Source: an uncultured Dialister sp. (GTDB lineage Bacteria > Bacillota > Negativicutes > Veillonellales > Dialisteraceae). Taken from it: a stretch of 12,970 nt of DNA. The DNA lies in the NCBI GenBank assembly GCA_934193095.1, contig CAKPUX010000056.1:1-12970 (forward strand), written 5' to 3'. Under the pieces are notes generated by a model that saw only the letters and a program-made list of their open reading frames with translations, had not been told where the DNA came from and searched no databases. Position numbers and translations under genes: made by a program. This document shows, piece by piece, positions 1-5,479 of the stretch (its first letter is position 1; every line of letters begins with the position of its first letter).

Positions 1-66
1 TTCCGTGATCCGGTGCAAGAAGGCAAAATACAGAAGGGCCACACCAGAAGCCACATCAGAGAACAT
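1..66 (-). CDS. Possible start of a hydrophobic protein, cut by window edge
   Basis: From an ATG at 66 the minus strand is open for 22 codons to the window edge. It reads MFSDVASGVALLYFAF followed by LHRITE, which looks like the first membrane-spanning helix of a protein. A stop codon lies just upstream in the same frame, so 66 would be close to the true start. No well-spaced ribosome binding site is visible (an AAGG touches the ATG). If real, the gene begins 20 bp from the end of the insertion sequence, which may have separated it from its promoter. The stretch is too short to assign a family and could be a chance ORF. Confidence 0.22.
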   Translation of the reverse strand, partial: MFSDVASGVALLYFAFLHRITE

Positions 67-85
67 CCTTCACAGGGTTTTGTAA

Positions 86-105
86 GTGTCAAGTTTTCCT
101 CGGTA
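86..105 (+). repeat. Left terminal inverted repeat of the IS
   Basis: The sequence is GTGTCAAGTTTTCCTCGGTA. It matches the reverse complement of the other end (GTGTAAAATTTTACTCGGTA) at 17 of 20 bases, with differences at positions 5, 8 and 13. The transposase stop codon lies 46 bp further in. This is the expected binding and cleavage site for the transposase. Confidence 0.85.
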
Positions 106-151
106 ATTCATTTGACTGTCGATAATTACTATCTCCGTGGCTTCGGTCTAA

Positions 152-1578
152 TCAGTATTTCTGTATTGCTCTGGCAAGTCTTCCCATGGGGGAAGAAGAA
201 GCTCCATAAACGCCTATACGCCCTTCCAGGCATCCAGGCCTATAGTTTCTCATTCTGCGCTCTGCCTGCACCACGGCTTTGTGCATGGCTCTATCTATCT
301 TTTTGTAGCTCTTCCCATTAGCATGGTACAAGAGGGCTTGCGTAAGCGTCTTATTCTTCCGGGCGGTCAGTACCCAGACCATGTACTCCATTCCTTCGCT
401 GGACCAGCTCCGCCCCTGCCGTTTCATGCGATAGCTGTAGAACCGGTGATTCGTTTCTGCAGTACCCAAGTGGATTTCTGTATGGATGCCGCGCTGGCTC
501 AGGCTTGGGATATAGGGAGCATTTCTTTCCAGATAGCTCTGCAGTTTGTCTACCTCTTCCAAATCCGCCTCTGTTCGGGCGCAGCTCCGGGCAGTGTCCA
601 TCCATACGGGAATCCGTTTCATTATATCGTCGGTCTGGTGAAGCTCTCGGATCATACGGTCTACCAGCTCCCTCTTGCAGAAGCTGAGCCGGGTCCGGAT
701 CTTTTCATGTACATGATAGCAGTCGCGGAAGTGCTGGTGATCCAGGCAGCCTTCTACCATTTGCTCAAAGTCCTGAAACTGGTATCCGGCCCCTCCATCC
801 CCATTCGATAGCACCGTGGTCTTAGACAGGTCATAGTGCCCATGCAGATAGCTTGCTGCCATTGCAAAAAGTTCTTTCCTGCTGGTGGACGCAAAACAGC
901 GAAGTCCTATCAGTTCTGTCCTGTTGCCATTTTTCCTGACTCCTTCGTATACCTGGAGGCGATGCACCTCCGAGACGTTGCCTTTCTTCTTGTTCTTGAG
1001 GATGATTCCATCCCCTTCAATCGCTATAATCTCCGGCTGTACTGGCTTTTTATCCTTCTTCTCTTCTACGAATGCTTTTTCGTAAGCCTTTGCCTTCTTA
1101 CCGGCATAATTCTTGAGTGAGATAACGGACTGATGGGAGATGGTAATCCCTGCCAGGCTTTGCAGGAGTTCGCTGGCACTGCGGGATGTCGTAATTGCGA
1201 CAGACTCGACAATCCGCTCAATCATTCCCAGGCTGTAGTGCTTTCTGGACTCAAAGCCCATTTTGCAGTCCAAGGGATAGAAGCTCTTCCCTTCTTTCTG
1301 CAGAAGTCTTCGGGTATAGGTCAGCTCTCCATAGCGGCAGCAAATCGTCCTAGAGTCCCGGCGTGCCACACGCCACCCCTGTACCTTGTAAATATCTGAT
1401 ACAGCTCAGTGTCAATACGCTCCAGGGCCATAGCTATAAGCTGACAGTTCATTTCAGTAAGCCAATGAGTTAGCTTCCTTTCAGCCTCGATAGAGTCATC
1501 AGATTCCTTAATGAGAGAAATGACTGCACCAATTGAATTTTCACTCCAAATTTCTCCAGTTTTTGTTATAATATCCAT
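152..1578 (-). pseudogene. ISLre2-family transposase, frameshifted
   Basis: The gene starts at ATG 1578 (MDIITKTGEIWSEN) and stops at 152. The first 66 or so codons are in one frame and end with TRYRG. The rest is in another frame beginning WRVARRDSRT, the point where this family normally has a G-W-x-V-x-R-R segment. The span of 1427 nt is one base short of a whole number of codons; one added G at the G4 run (1376-1379) would restore a protein of 475 residues, about the family's usual size. The long part shows the family's acidic triad candidates: D in IEGDG, D in SNGDGGAGY, and E in WSSEGMEYM, plus a DCYHVHEK segment like the D-x-[FY]-H region. It would cut and rejoin the IS ends at 86 and 1696. 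No other lesion is visible. Sequencing error in the homopolymer, true decay and frameshift recoding are all possible. Confidence 0.85.
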
Positions 1579-1650
1579 GAGGAAAGCCCTTTCTTTGTTT
1601 TATTTGTGCACGGAAATTATAACATTTCCACTCAAAGGGAGGCTTTCCTC
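1579..1650 (-). promoter_or_regulatory. Inverted repeat enclosing the transposase promoter, hiding the RBS in read-through RNA
   Basis: On the minus strand GAGGAAAGCC (1650-1641) and GGCTTTCCTC (1588-1579) are perfect 10-bp complements. Inside them CTTTG (1637-1633) pairs with CAAAG (1597-1593). The second arm contains the likely transposase ribosome binding site (AGAAAGG) and abuts the ATG at 1578. The -10 box TATAAT (1621-1616) lies in the loop. RNA started at the IS promoter therefore lacks the first arm and leaves the site free. RNA entering from outside carries both arms and would fold the site away. This is the arrangement known from IS10 and IS50 for silencing external transcription. 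The pairing is seen; the function is inferred. Confidence 0.6.
1616..1621 (-). promoter_or_regulatory. Transposase promoter -10 box
   Basis: The minus strand reads TATAAT, a perfect -10 hexamer, 38 to 43 bp upstream of the transposase ATG. It is centred in a palindrome GGAAAT-gttata-ATTTCC (1629-1612) that could be an operator or form a small cruciform. No good -35 is seen at 16 to 18 bp, so the promoter is probably weak. The start point would be near 1609. Confidence 0.55.
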
Positions 1651-1676
1651 TTTTATTGTTTCTGGAAAAATTTCCC

Positions 1677-1696
1677 TACCGAGTAAAATTTTACAC
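1677..1696 (-). repeat. Right terminal inverted repeat of the IS
   Basis: Read inward on the minus strand it begins GTGTAAAATTTTACTCGGTA and pairs with the repeat at 86-105. It contains the short palindrome GTAAAATTTTAC. It lies about 100 bp upstream of the transposase start codon. Confidence 0.85.
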
Positions 1697-1804
1697 TAAG
1701 GAATTATATTTTTGATTCGTTTATCTAGTATTCTGGATTATCTTTTTAGTTTTTTGTTTGTGTTATCATTATTTCCTATGGCTTGCGGCCTTTCGATTCT
1801 GTTT

Positions 1805-2137
1805 TCATTTTGCCCTCTCCTTAATAAATTCTTTTTCCAGTTTCTTGATTGTTTCGTTGTATCTCAACAGTTCTCGTTTTAATTCTTCGATTTCTGCTTG
1901 TTTAGCATCTAGTTTAAATGGTTTAAAATTGTCTATGGTATCAATTTTGTTGTTCATCATTTCTTCTATGGTGTTTTCATATGTTTCTTTGATTCCCGTT
2001 CGGAATAAAATAGTCACAATTTTTTTGTTATTCACTTCTGTTACTTGTCCGGCACCATAGCCACTGACATATACTTCCAGTTTTTTCTTTAATGCCTTCC
2101 ATTCTTTTACAAATTCAATGCCATTTTTGATTCTCAA
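1805..2137 (-). CDS. Hypothetical 110-residue protein, small beta-barrel-like module plus coiled coil
   Basis: I do not recognise the family. Residues about 25-55 (GYGAGQVTEVNN then KKIVTILFRTGIKETY) have the alternating pattern of a small Tudor/KOW-like barrel, as in DUF3553-type tails: G-x-G-x-V, an acidic or Asn turn, then V-x-x-x-F-x-x-G. Residues about 76-108 are rich in E, K and L with heptad spacing (EIEELKRELL, TIKKLEKEFIKE), a likely coiled coil. The protein is probably cytosolic. The open frame starts at TTG 2137, with a stop two codons upstream and no visible ribosome binding site. Only about 25 bp separate it from the terminator at 2163-2197, so there is little room for a promoter. 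It may be a gene that lost its 5' end, or one fed by read-through from folP. It is clearly AT-richer than the genes above 2200 and sits beside the IS, which suggests acquired or decaying DNA. Confidence 0.5.
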   Translation of the reverse strand: MRIKNGIEFVKEWKALKKKLEVYVSGYGAGQVTEVNNKKIVTILFRTGIKETYENTIEEMMNNKIDTIDNFKPFKLDAKQAEIEELKRELLRYNETIKKLEKEFIKERAK

Positions 2138-2162
2138 TAGCTATGCTGTATTATCATTCTCA

Positions 2163-2197
2163 AAAAAAAGAGAGCGCCAAAGCGCTCTCTTTTTTTT
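2163..2197. terminator. Bidirectional intrinsic terminator after folP
   Basis: GAGAGCGC (2170-2177) and GCGCTCTC (2182-2189) pair perfectly around the loop CAAA. The stem is flanked by A8 on the left and T8 on the right, so it works as a hairpin plus U-tract in both directions. On the minus strand it lies 36 bp past the folP stop and should end that transcript. On the plus strand it would block transcription coming from the IS side. Confidence 0.9.
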
Positions 2198-2232
2198 AGA
2201 TGGATGCTCACAACGATCCCTTCGGCCAACAG

Positions 2233-3096
2233 TCACTTTTCCCCATGCTGCAGGCGTGCCTGTTTTCTGAGCGCATCCCACATCTTCACTTCTCTCGCTG
2301 TCGTCTTCACATCATGGACACGGAAGAGGGTGCAACCCTTTTCGATGCCCCAAAGGTTCACGGCTGCTGTCCCCTCGTCTCTTTCTTCTGCCGGAAGGTC
2401 AAGGATCGTTCCAATGAACCGCTTGCGGCTGACGCCGAGAAGCCATGGATACGGGTATGCCTGTGTGAGTTCGTCCAGGCGGGCAAGTACCTCCATATTC
2501 TGCTCGCCGGTCTTTCCAAAGCCGATGCCCGGATCAAGGATGATGTTCTCTTCTTTCACACCGGCGGCGATCGCGATGGAAAGTGTCCGGTCGAAGAAGG
2601 ACTTCATTGAGGAGATGATATCTCCCTCATACACGGTATCGTTCTGGTTGTGCATCAGGATGGCAGGGACGCCATAGGCTGCCGTGACGGCGGCCATGCT
2701 GCCGTCATCGTACTGAAAGCCCCAGACATCATTCACCATATGCGCTCCGGTAGACAGGGCTTTTTTCATCGTCTCATAGTGGTAGGAGTCGATGGAGATC
2801 GGGACGCTGCTTGCATCTAGCAGCAGAGGAAGAAGCTGCATGAGACGTGCGGTCTCTTCCTCTGCCGTCAGCTCTGTGTGTCCCGGCCGTGTCGACTCTG
2901 CGCCGACATCGATCATAGCAGCACCGTCTGCAGCCATGTCTTTCATATGAGACATCGCATGTTCTTTGGTATTCCACAAGCCTCCGTCGGAGAAGGAGTC
3001 GGGCGTCACGTTCAGGATGCCCATGACAAGGGAAACATCTCCAAGGGAAAGCGTTTTCCCATCCTTCCATTTGTAATTGCGCACCGGTCTGGTCAT
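2233..3096 (-). CDS. folP: Dihydropteroate synthase
   Basis: FolP joins para-aminobenzoate to hydroxymethyl-dihydropterin diphosphate to make 7,8-dihydropteroate in folate synthesis, and is the sulfonamide target; it is cytosolic. The 287-residue product has MGILNVTPDSFSDGG at 25-39, DVGAESTRPG at 63-72, then ISIDSY, DVWGFQ, ILMHN, DPGIGFGKT and GVSRKRFIG in order, the full TIM-barrel signature set. Length is normal for the family. I chose ATG 3096 because AAAAGGAG sits 6 nt upstream. The open frame continues in phase up to 3330, but that extension crosses a promoter and a terminator and is not FolP-like. A TATAAT at 3172-3177 probably drives it as a single gene, ended by the terminator at 2163-2197. 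No other folate gene is adjacent. Confidence 0.95.
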   Translation of the reverse strand: MTRPVRNYKWKDGKTLSLGDVSLVMGILNVTPDSFSDGGLWNTKEHAMSHMKDMAADGAAMIDVGAESTRPGHTELTAEEETARLMQLLPLLLDASSVPISIDSYHYETMKKALSTGAHMVNDVWGFQYDDGSMAAVTAAYGVPAILMHNQNDTVYEGDIISSMKSFFDRTLSIAIAAGVKEENIILDPGIGFGKTGEQNMEVLARLDELTQAYPYPWLLGVSRKRFIGTILDLPAEERDEGTAAVNLWGIEKGCTLFRVHDVKTTAREVKMWDALRKQARLQHGEK

Positions 3097-3171
3097 ATGT
3101 ATCTCCTTTTGCATCGCGGCAGGAAAAAATATCGTAAAGATCAAGGGAAGCGGCTGCTGAATATCTTCCAA

Positions 3172-3177
3172 ATTATA
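3172..3177 (-). promoter_or_regulatory. Probable folP promoter -10
   Basis: The minus strand carries TATAAT 76 bp before the folP start. The -35 region falls on the T-tract of the preceding terminator (CTTTTT at 17 bp spacing), a poor match to TTGACA, so the promoter may be weak. The predicted leader is about 70 nt and I see no strong structure in it. Confidence 0.5.
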
Positions 3178-3192
3178 CCATAAAAGGGCAAC

Positions 3193-3216
3193 AAAAAAAG
3201 CGGCGTAAGCCGCTTT
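3193..3216 (-). terminator. Intrinsic terminator upstream of folP
   Basis: On the minus strand AAAGCGGC (3216-3209) and GCCGCTTT (3204-3197) form a perfect 8-bp stem around TTAC, running into seven T residues (3199-3193). It ends the small transcription unit that starts near 3332, about 100 bp upstream of the folP ATG. It could also act as an attenuator for read-through into folP. Confidence 0.82.
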
Positions 3217-3247
3217 CCTGTGCGAATGAATCATTGAGGAGTATGAT

Positions 3248-3316
3248 TCAGACGCAGCCGAATTGATAATCAGGGAAATAATCATCAATTGGACAAGCAG
3301 AACAACTCTGCTGCAT
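3248..3316 (-). CDS. Candidate 22-residue peptide upstream of folP
   Basis: The ATG at 3316 is preceded by a perfect GGAGG (3328-3324) with 7-nt spacing, and the frame runs 22 codons to TGA at 3248. The peptide begins MQQSCSACPIDDYF and ends FGCV, with a C-x-x-C pair (Cys5, Cys8) and a third Cys at 21. It has no signal peptide or membrane segment. It lies wholly inside the promoter-to-terminator unit, so it may be a small protein or a leader peptide, but the same bases also form RNA hairpins. Alternative ATGs at 3330 and 3321 open the frame that runs into folP; those are too close to the GGAGG to use it. The good RBS is the only real evidence. Confidence 0.35.
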   Translation of the reverse strand: MQQSCSACPIDDYFPDYQFGCV

Positions 3317-3338
3317 GGCATTTCCTCCATGTACTTCT

Positions 3339-3366
3339 ATTATACATGATATTTGAGAAATTTCCA
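3339..3366 (-). promoter_or_regulatory. Promoter of the small unit upstream of folP
   Basis: The minus strand has TATAAT at 3344-3339 and TGGAAA at 3366-3361, with 16-bp spacing. The -10 is perfect and the -35 matches 4 of 6. The start point would be near 3332, only a few bases before the GGAGG at 3328. Confidence 0.55.
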
Positions 3367-3470
3367 GTGGGAAGCTTCGAAACTTGAAATATTAAAGGGA
3401 CTCTCTGCCCAAAAAGGGCAAATGGCAGGGGCGATCTTCCGTTTGGCATGGGATCCGCACCCTGCTGTGC

Positions 3471-4076
3471 TTATGCCTCTTCGATGAGCCGCTGCAGAAG
3501 CTCTGCTTTTCGATTCACGGCAGAGAGGAAACGGGAGAGATCCGTTACAGCATCCTTCCAGTAGATGAGAGCGACGGCATCTTCTCCGCTGTACAGGAAA
3601 CGAAGAAGTGCAAAGCTCTCCTTTTCCCCGCGTTCCTGATAGGCAGCGATGCGATGCAGGCGCGCTTCCATCTTCAAGCGGTTTCCCTCCGTATCTTCCA
3701 TATAGCGGAGGATCTTCTGCCATTCTGTGGCTGCCCCGCCGGAGAGCTCCACGAGGGCAAGGATCTCCTCCGGTACGGAGAGGTCAGTCCGCAGCAGAGC
3801 GAGCCGTCCGATCTCTTTCAGCACGTCAAAAGCCTTCGCGGCTTCTAGCAGAAAAGCCGCCGCATACGACTGGCGGCTTCCTTTCCATGTCTTGGAGAGC
3901 TTCAGCGTCATCTCCTCTTGAAGAACTGCCATATGACGAAAGGCGGTAAGAAACGCGCTGTATGTCTCCGGCGACATGTTCTTTGTCCACAGGACTGTCA
4001 AAAGATCAGAAGCTGCCTGCCAGTCTTTTTCAGACGCACGAACGGCGCCCCAGAATTTTTCTTCCTTATTTGTCAT
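3471..4076 (-). CDS. PhoU/DUF47-like all-helical protein
   Basis: The 201-residue product looks wholly alpha-helical, soluble, with no signal or membrane segment. Its last third (ALIYWKDAVTDLSRFLSAVN onward) resembles the PhoU/DUF47 pattern W-K-x-[IL]-x-x-x-[LV]-x-D, in which a helical bundle ends with a segment contacting metal or phosphate. PhoU-like proteins adjust phosphate uptake and signalling, often beside Pit-type transporters. No transporter or pst gene is visible here, so the assignment rests on weak similarity. The acidic E/DxxxD metal motifs of true PhoU are not clear. The start at 4076 has GAGGAG 6 nt upstream. It follows the UPF0173 gene by 88 nt, a gap that holds a large hairpin (4095-4136). 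It may be transcribed with the two-component pair or separately. Confidence 0.5.
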   Translation of the reverse strand: MTNKEEKFWGAVRASEKDWQAASDLLTVLWTKNMSPETYSAFLTAFRHMAVLQEEMTLKLSKTWKGSRQSYAAAFLLEAAKAFDVLKEIGRLALLRTDLSVPEEILALVELSGGAATEWQKILRYMEDTEGNRLKMEARLHRIAAYQERGEKESFALLRFLYSGEDAVALIYWKDAVTDLSRFLSAVNRKAELLQRLIEEA

Positions 4077-4094
4077 GGATACTCCTCATACCGG

Positions 4095-4144
4095 GGAATC
4101 GCGGATCCTGTCTCATCAGGGCAGAATCCGCATTCCTCTTTTTT
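4095..4144 (+). terminator. Terminator-like hairpin on the plus strand
   Basis: GGAAT (4095-4099), GCGGAT (4101-4106) and CCTG (4107-4110) pair with CAGG (4117-4120), ATCCGC (4126-4131) and ATTCC (4132-4136): 15 bp with a 1-nt and a 5-nt bulge and a six-base loop. On the plus strand it is followed by TC and six T (4139-4144). No plus-strand gene is visible. Read on the minus strand, the same hairpin ends 18 nt before the start codon at 4076 with no U-tract, so there it could be a leader element. CAGGGCAG (4117-4124) can instead pair with CTGCCTG (4145-4151), a competing fold. Confidence 0.45.
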
Positions 4145-4164
4145 CTGCCTGTATGTTTTAACGC

Positions 4165-4830
4165 TTACAGTTCGATACTCTCTCCGGGCTTCACGACGAT
4201 GACGTCTATACCCTCTTCCCTGCCCTTTTCCGCAAACGCCGCCGGATCCTGCGCGATGACGGGCCAGGTATTGTAGTGAAGGGGGATCACATGCTTTGCT
4301 TTCAGGAATTTCGCGGCGACGAGCGCATCATCCGGCCCCATCGTGTAGTTATCCCCGATCGGAAGGATGGCATAGTCGATATCAAACATCTCGCCGAAGA
4401 GCTTCATATCACCAAAGAGCGCCGTATCGCCTGCGTAGTAGACGGTCGGTCCCTCTTTGAAGGAAATGATAAATCCGCAGGGGATACCGCCCGGCACGCC
4501 GCAGCTGTGCAGCGCCTGTACCATTTTGATCGTAGCGAAGTCTGTCTTGTACCGGCCGCCTAAATTCATCGGTGCAAAGTTCAAGACCGTCTTCGGGAAA
4601 AGACCGATGACTTCAGGGATGGCAACGATCGTAGCGCCCGTGCGGCGGGCGATTTCTACAGAGTCACCGAAATGGTCGCTGTGCGCATGGGAAAGCAGGA
4701 TGTAGTCGCATTTCACCCGATTCGGAGATACGGCGGCATCTCCGTTTCCCGTGAGGAAGGGATCAAAAAGCAGCTTCTCCTTGCCAGTGTCCAGACGAAA
4801 GCAGGCATGTCCGAAAAATGTGTACTTCAT
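4165..4830 (-). CDS. UPF0173-family metal-dependent hydrolase (metallo-beta-lactamase fold)
   Basis: The 221-residue protein is a full-length member of the UPF0173/YtkL-type metallo-hydrolases. It shows MKYTFFGHACF at the start, LLFDPFLTGN at 20-29, the metal motif HAHSDH at 48-53, then ALHSCG, YYAGDTALFGDM (bridging Asp) and VIPLHYNTWP (last His), which together would bind two metal ions. The substrate of this family is not established; the reaction is a hydrolysis. It is cytosolic with no signal peptide. The start at 4830 has AAAGGAG 8 nt upstream. It follows the ANTAR regulator by 55 nt in the same direction, so co-transcription is likely, though nothing in the sequence proves a functional tie. 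Confidence 0.93.
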   Translation of the reverse strand: MKYTFFGHACFRLDTGKEKLLFDPFLTGNGDAAVSPNRVKCDYILLSHAHSDHFGDSVEIARRTGATIVAIPEVIGLFPKTVLNFAPMNLGGRYKTDFATIKMVQALHSCGVPGGIPCGFIISFKEGPTVYYAGDTALFGDMKLFGEMFDIDYAILPIGDNYTMGPDDALVAAKFLKAKHVIPLHYNTWPVIAQDPAAFAEKGREEGIDVIVVKPGESIEL

Positions 4831-4885
4831 AAAAATCGCTCCTTTCGAAACTCATAAAATGGTATGGATGGCTTGGAATGTATCG

Positions 4886-5476
4886 CTATTTATTCTTTCG
4901 CGCCATGATCTCCTTGACGATCTTCTGTGCCACATCAGCGAGGGCGATCCCGCGTTTCATACTGGTCTGCTGCATACGGCGGTAAGCATCCTCTTCGCTG
5001 ATATGGTAGTAGTCCATCAGAAGCCCTTTGGCGCGGTCGATGATTTTTCTGGCGGCGAATTCACGCTCCATGTCCTTCACCCGATCCACGATCTCACACT
5101 TCTGCCTAAACTGAGACACTGCGATCTGGATGGCGGGGAACAGATTTCGCTCATCGACAGGCTTCATGACATAGCCGAAGACCATGGACTTCTTCGCTTT
5201 TTCGATGATATCTTCATCACCGAAAGCCGTCAGGAGGACCACGGGCGCCGCATTGTCGTGGGCGATCATCTTTGCTGTCTGGATGCCGTCAAGGCGCGGC
5301 ATTTTCACATCGAGGATGACGAGATCCGGCTTTTTTTCTTTGACAAGATCCAAAGCCTCCACCCCATCTGAGCCGACGCCGACGACTGTGTGTCCGGCTT
5401 CTTCGAGCATTTCCCTTAAATCCATGCAGATGAGCGCTTCATCATCTGCTATGACGATTCTATATTTTTCTGCCAT
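4886..5476 (-). CDS. ANTAR-domain response regulator (PdtaR/AmiR-NasR type)
   Basis: Residues 1-120 form a receiver domain: D11-D12 acidic pair, phosphoacceptor D56 in LVILDVKMP, T83 and K105 in YVMKP. Residues about 136-190 (EFAARKIIDRAKGLLMDYY then ISEEDAYRRMQQTSMKRG) form an ANTAR domain. That fold binds paired RNA hairpins with six-base loops and blocks terminators, so the output is on nascent RNA, not DNA. Length (196) matches PdtaR-like proteins. It starts 3 nt after the kinase stop, using a GGAGG inside the kinase's last codons, so the two are translationally coupled. The kinase next to it is surely its partner. Related systems are EutV/EutW and PdtaR/PdtaS. Its RNA targets cannot be named from this window. 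Confidence 0.95.
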   Translation of the reverse strand: MAEKYRIVIADDEALICMDLREMLEEAGHTVVGVGSDGVEALDLVKEKKPDLVILDVKMPRLDGIQTAKMIAHDNAAPVVLLTAFGDEDIIEKAKKSMVFGYVMKPVDERNLFPAIQIAVSQFRQKCEIVDRVKDMEREFAARKIIDRAKGLLMDYYHISEEDAYRRMQQTSMKRGIALADVAQKIVKEIMARKNK

Positions 5477-5479
5477 TTT

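Larger units (their letters stand above)
86..1696 (-). mobile_element. ISLre2-family insertion sequence, complete, 1611 bp
   Basis: The element is bounded by imperfect terminal inverted repeats (17 of 20 positions) at 86-105 and 1677-1696, both beginning GTGT when read inward. It carries one transposase gene on the minus strand that resembles the UPF0236/ISLre2 transposase family. The size of about 1.6 kb fits the family. The repeat could extend one base outward on each side (an A on both). ISLre2 elements are known to make target duplications of about 9 bp. The bases outside the ends (gttttgtaa on the left, taaggaatt on the right) do not match, so the duplication has decayed or a flank has been rearranged. 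The transposase is frameshifted, so this copy is probably immobile unless the shift is a sequencing error or is recoded. Confidence 0.88.
3193..3332 (-). ncRNA. Candidate structured small RNA or leader RNA
   Basis: A predicted transcript of about 140 nt runs from the promoter at 3339-3366 to the terminator at 3193-3216. It folds into consecutive hairpins: AGCAGA/TCTGCT (3296-3312), AATTGAT/ATCAATT (3261-3290) and a perfect 7-bp GAATCAT/ATGATTC (3228-3249), then the terminator. Two apical loops are pyrimidine-rich: TTTCCCTG in the second hairpin and ACTCCTCA in the third. The third loop is complementary to an AGGAGT-type Shine-Dalgarno sequence, as known for C-rich loops of regulatory RNAs in Gram-positive bacteria. 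It could instead be the attenuated leader of folP, or the mRNA of the small ORF inside it. I do not recognise an Rfam family. Confidence 0.38.

Noticed and set aside
281..811. 176-codon plus-strand open frame inside the IS
   Set aside because: It lies antisense to the transposase, which has clear family motifs; no RBS or recognisable product.
3193..3332. THF riboswitch upstream of folP
   Set aside because: GGAG, CTCC and TGAATCAT elements recall the class I motif, but their spacing and order do not fit the form I remember (GGAG directly followed by the GATGATTC arm). An Infernal search with the Rfam THF model would settle it.
4095..4136. Hammerhead ribozyme core (CUGAUGAG on the minus strand)
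   Set aside because: The octamer is present, but the required GAAA and the three-stem layout are missing; the bases are explained by a simple bulged hairpin.
4831..4885. ANTAR-type dual hexaloop target before the UPF0173 gene
   Set aside because: Only a 3-bp stem around the ribosome binding site can be drawn, with a 7-base loop; no second hairpin and no terminator.
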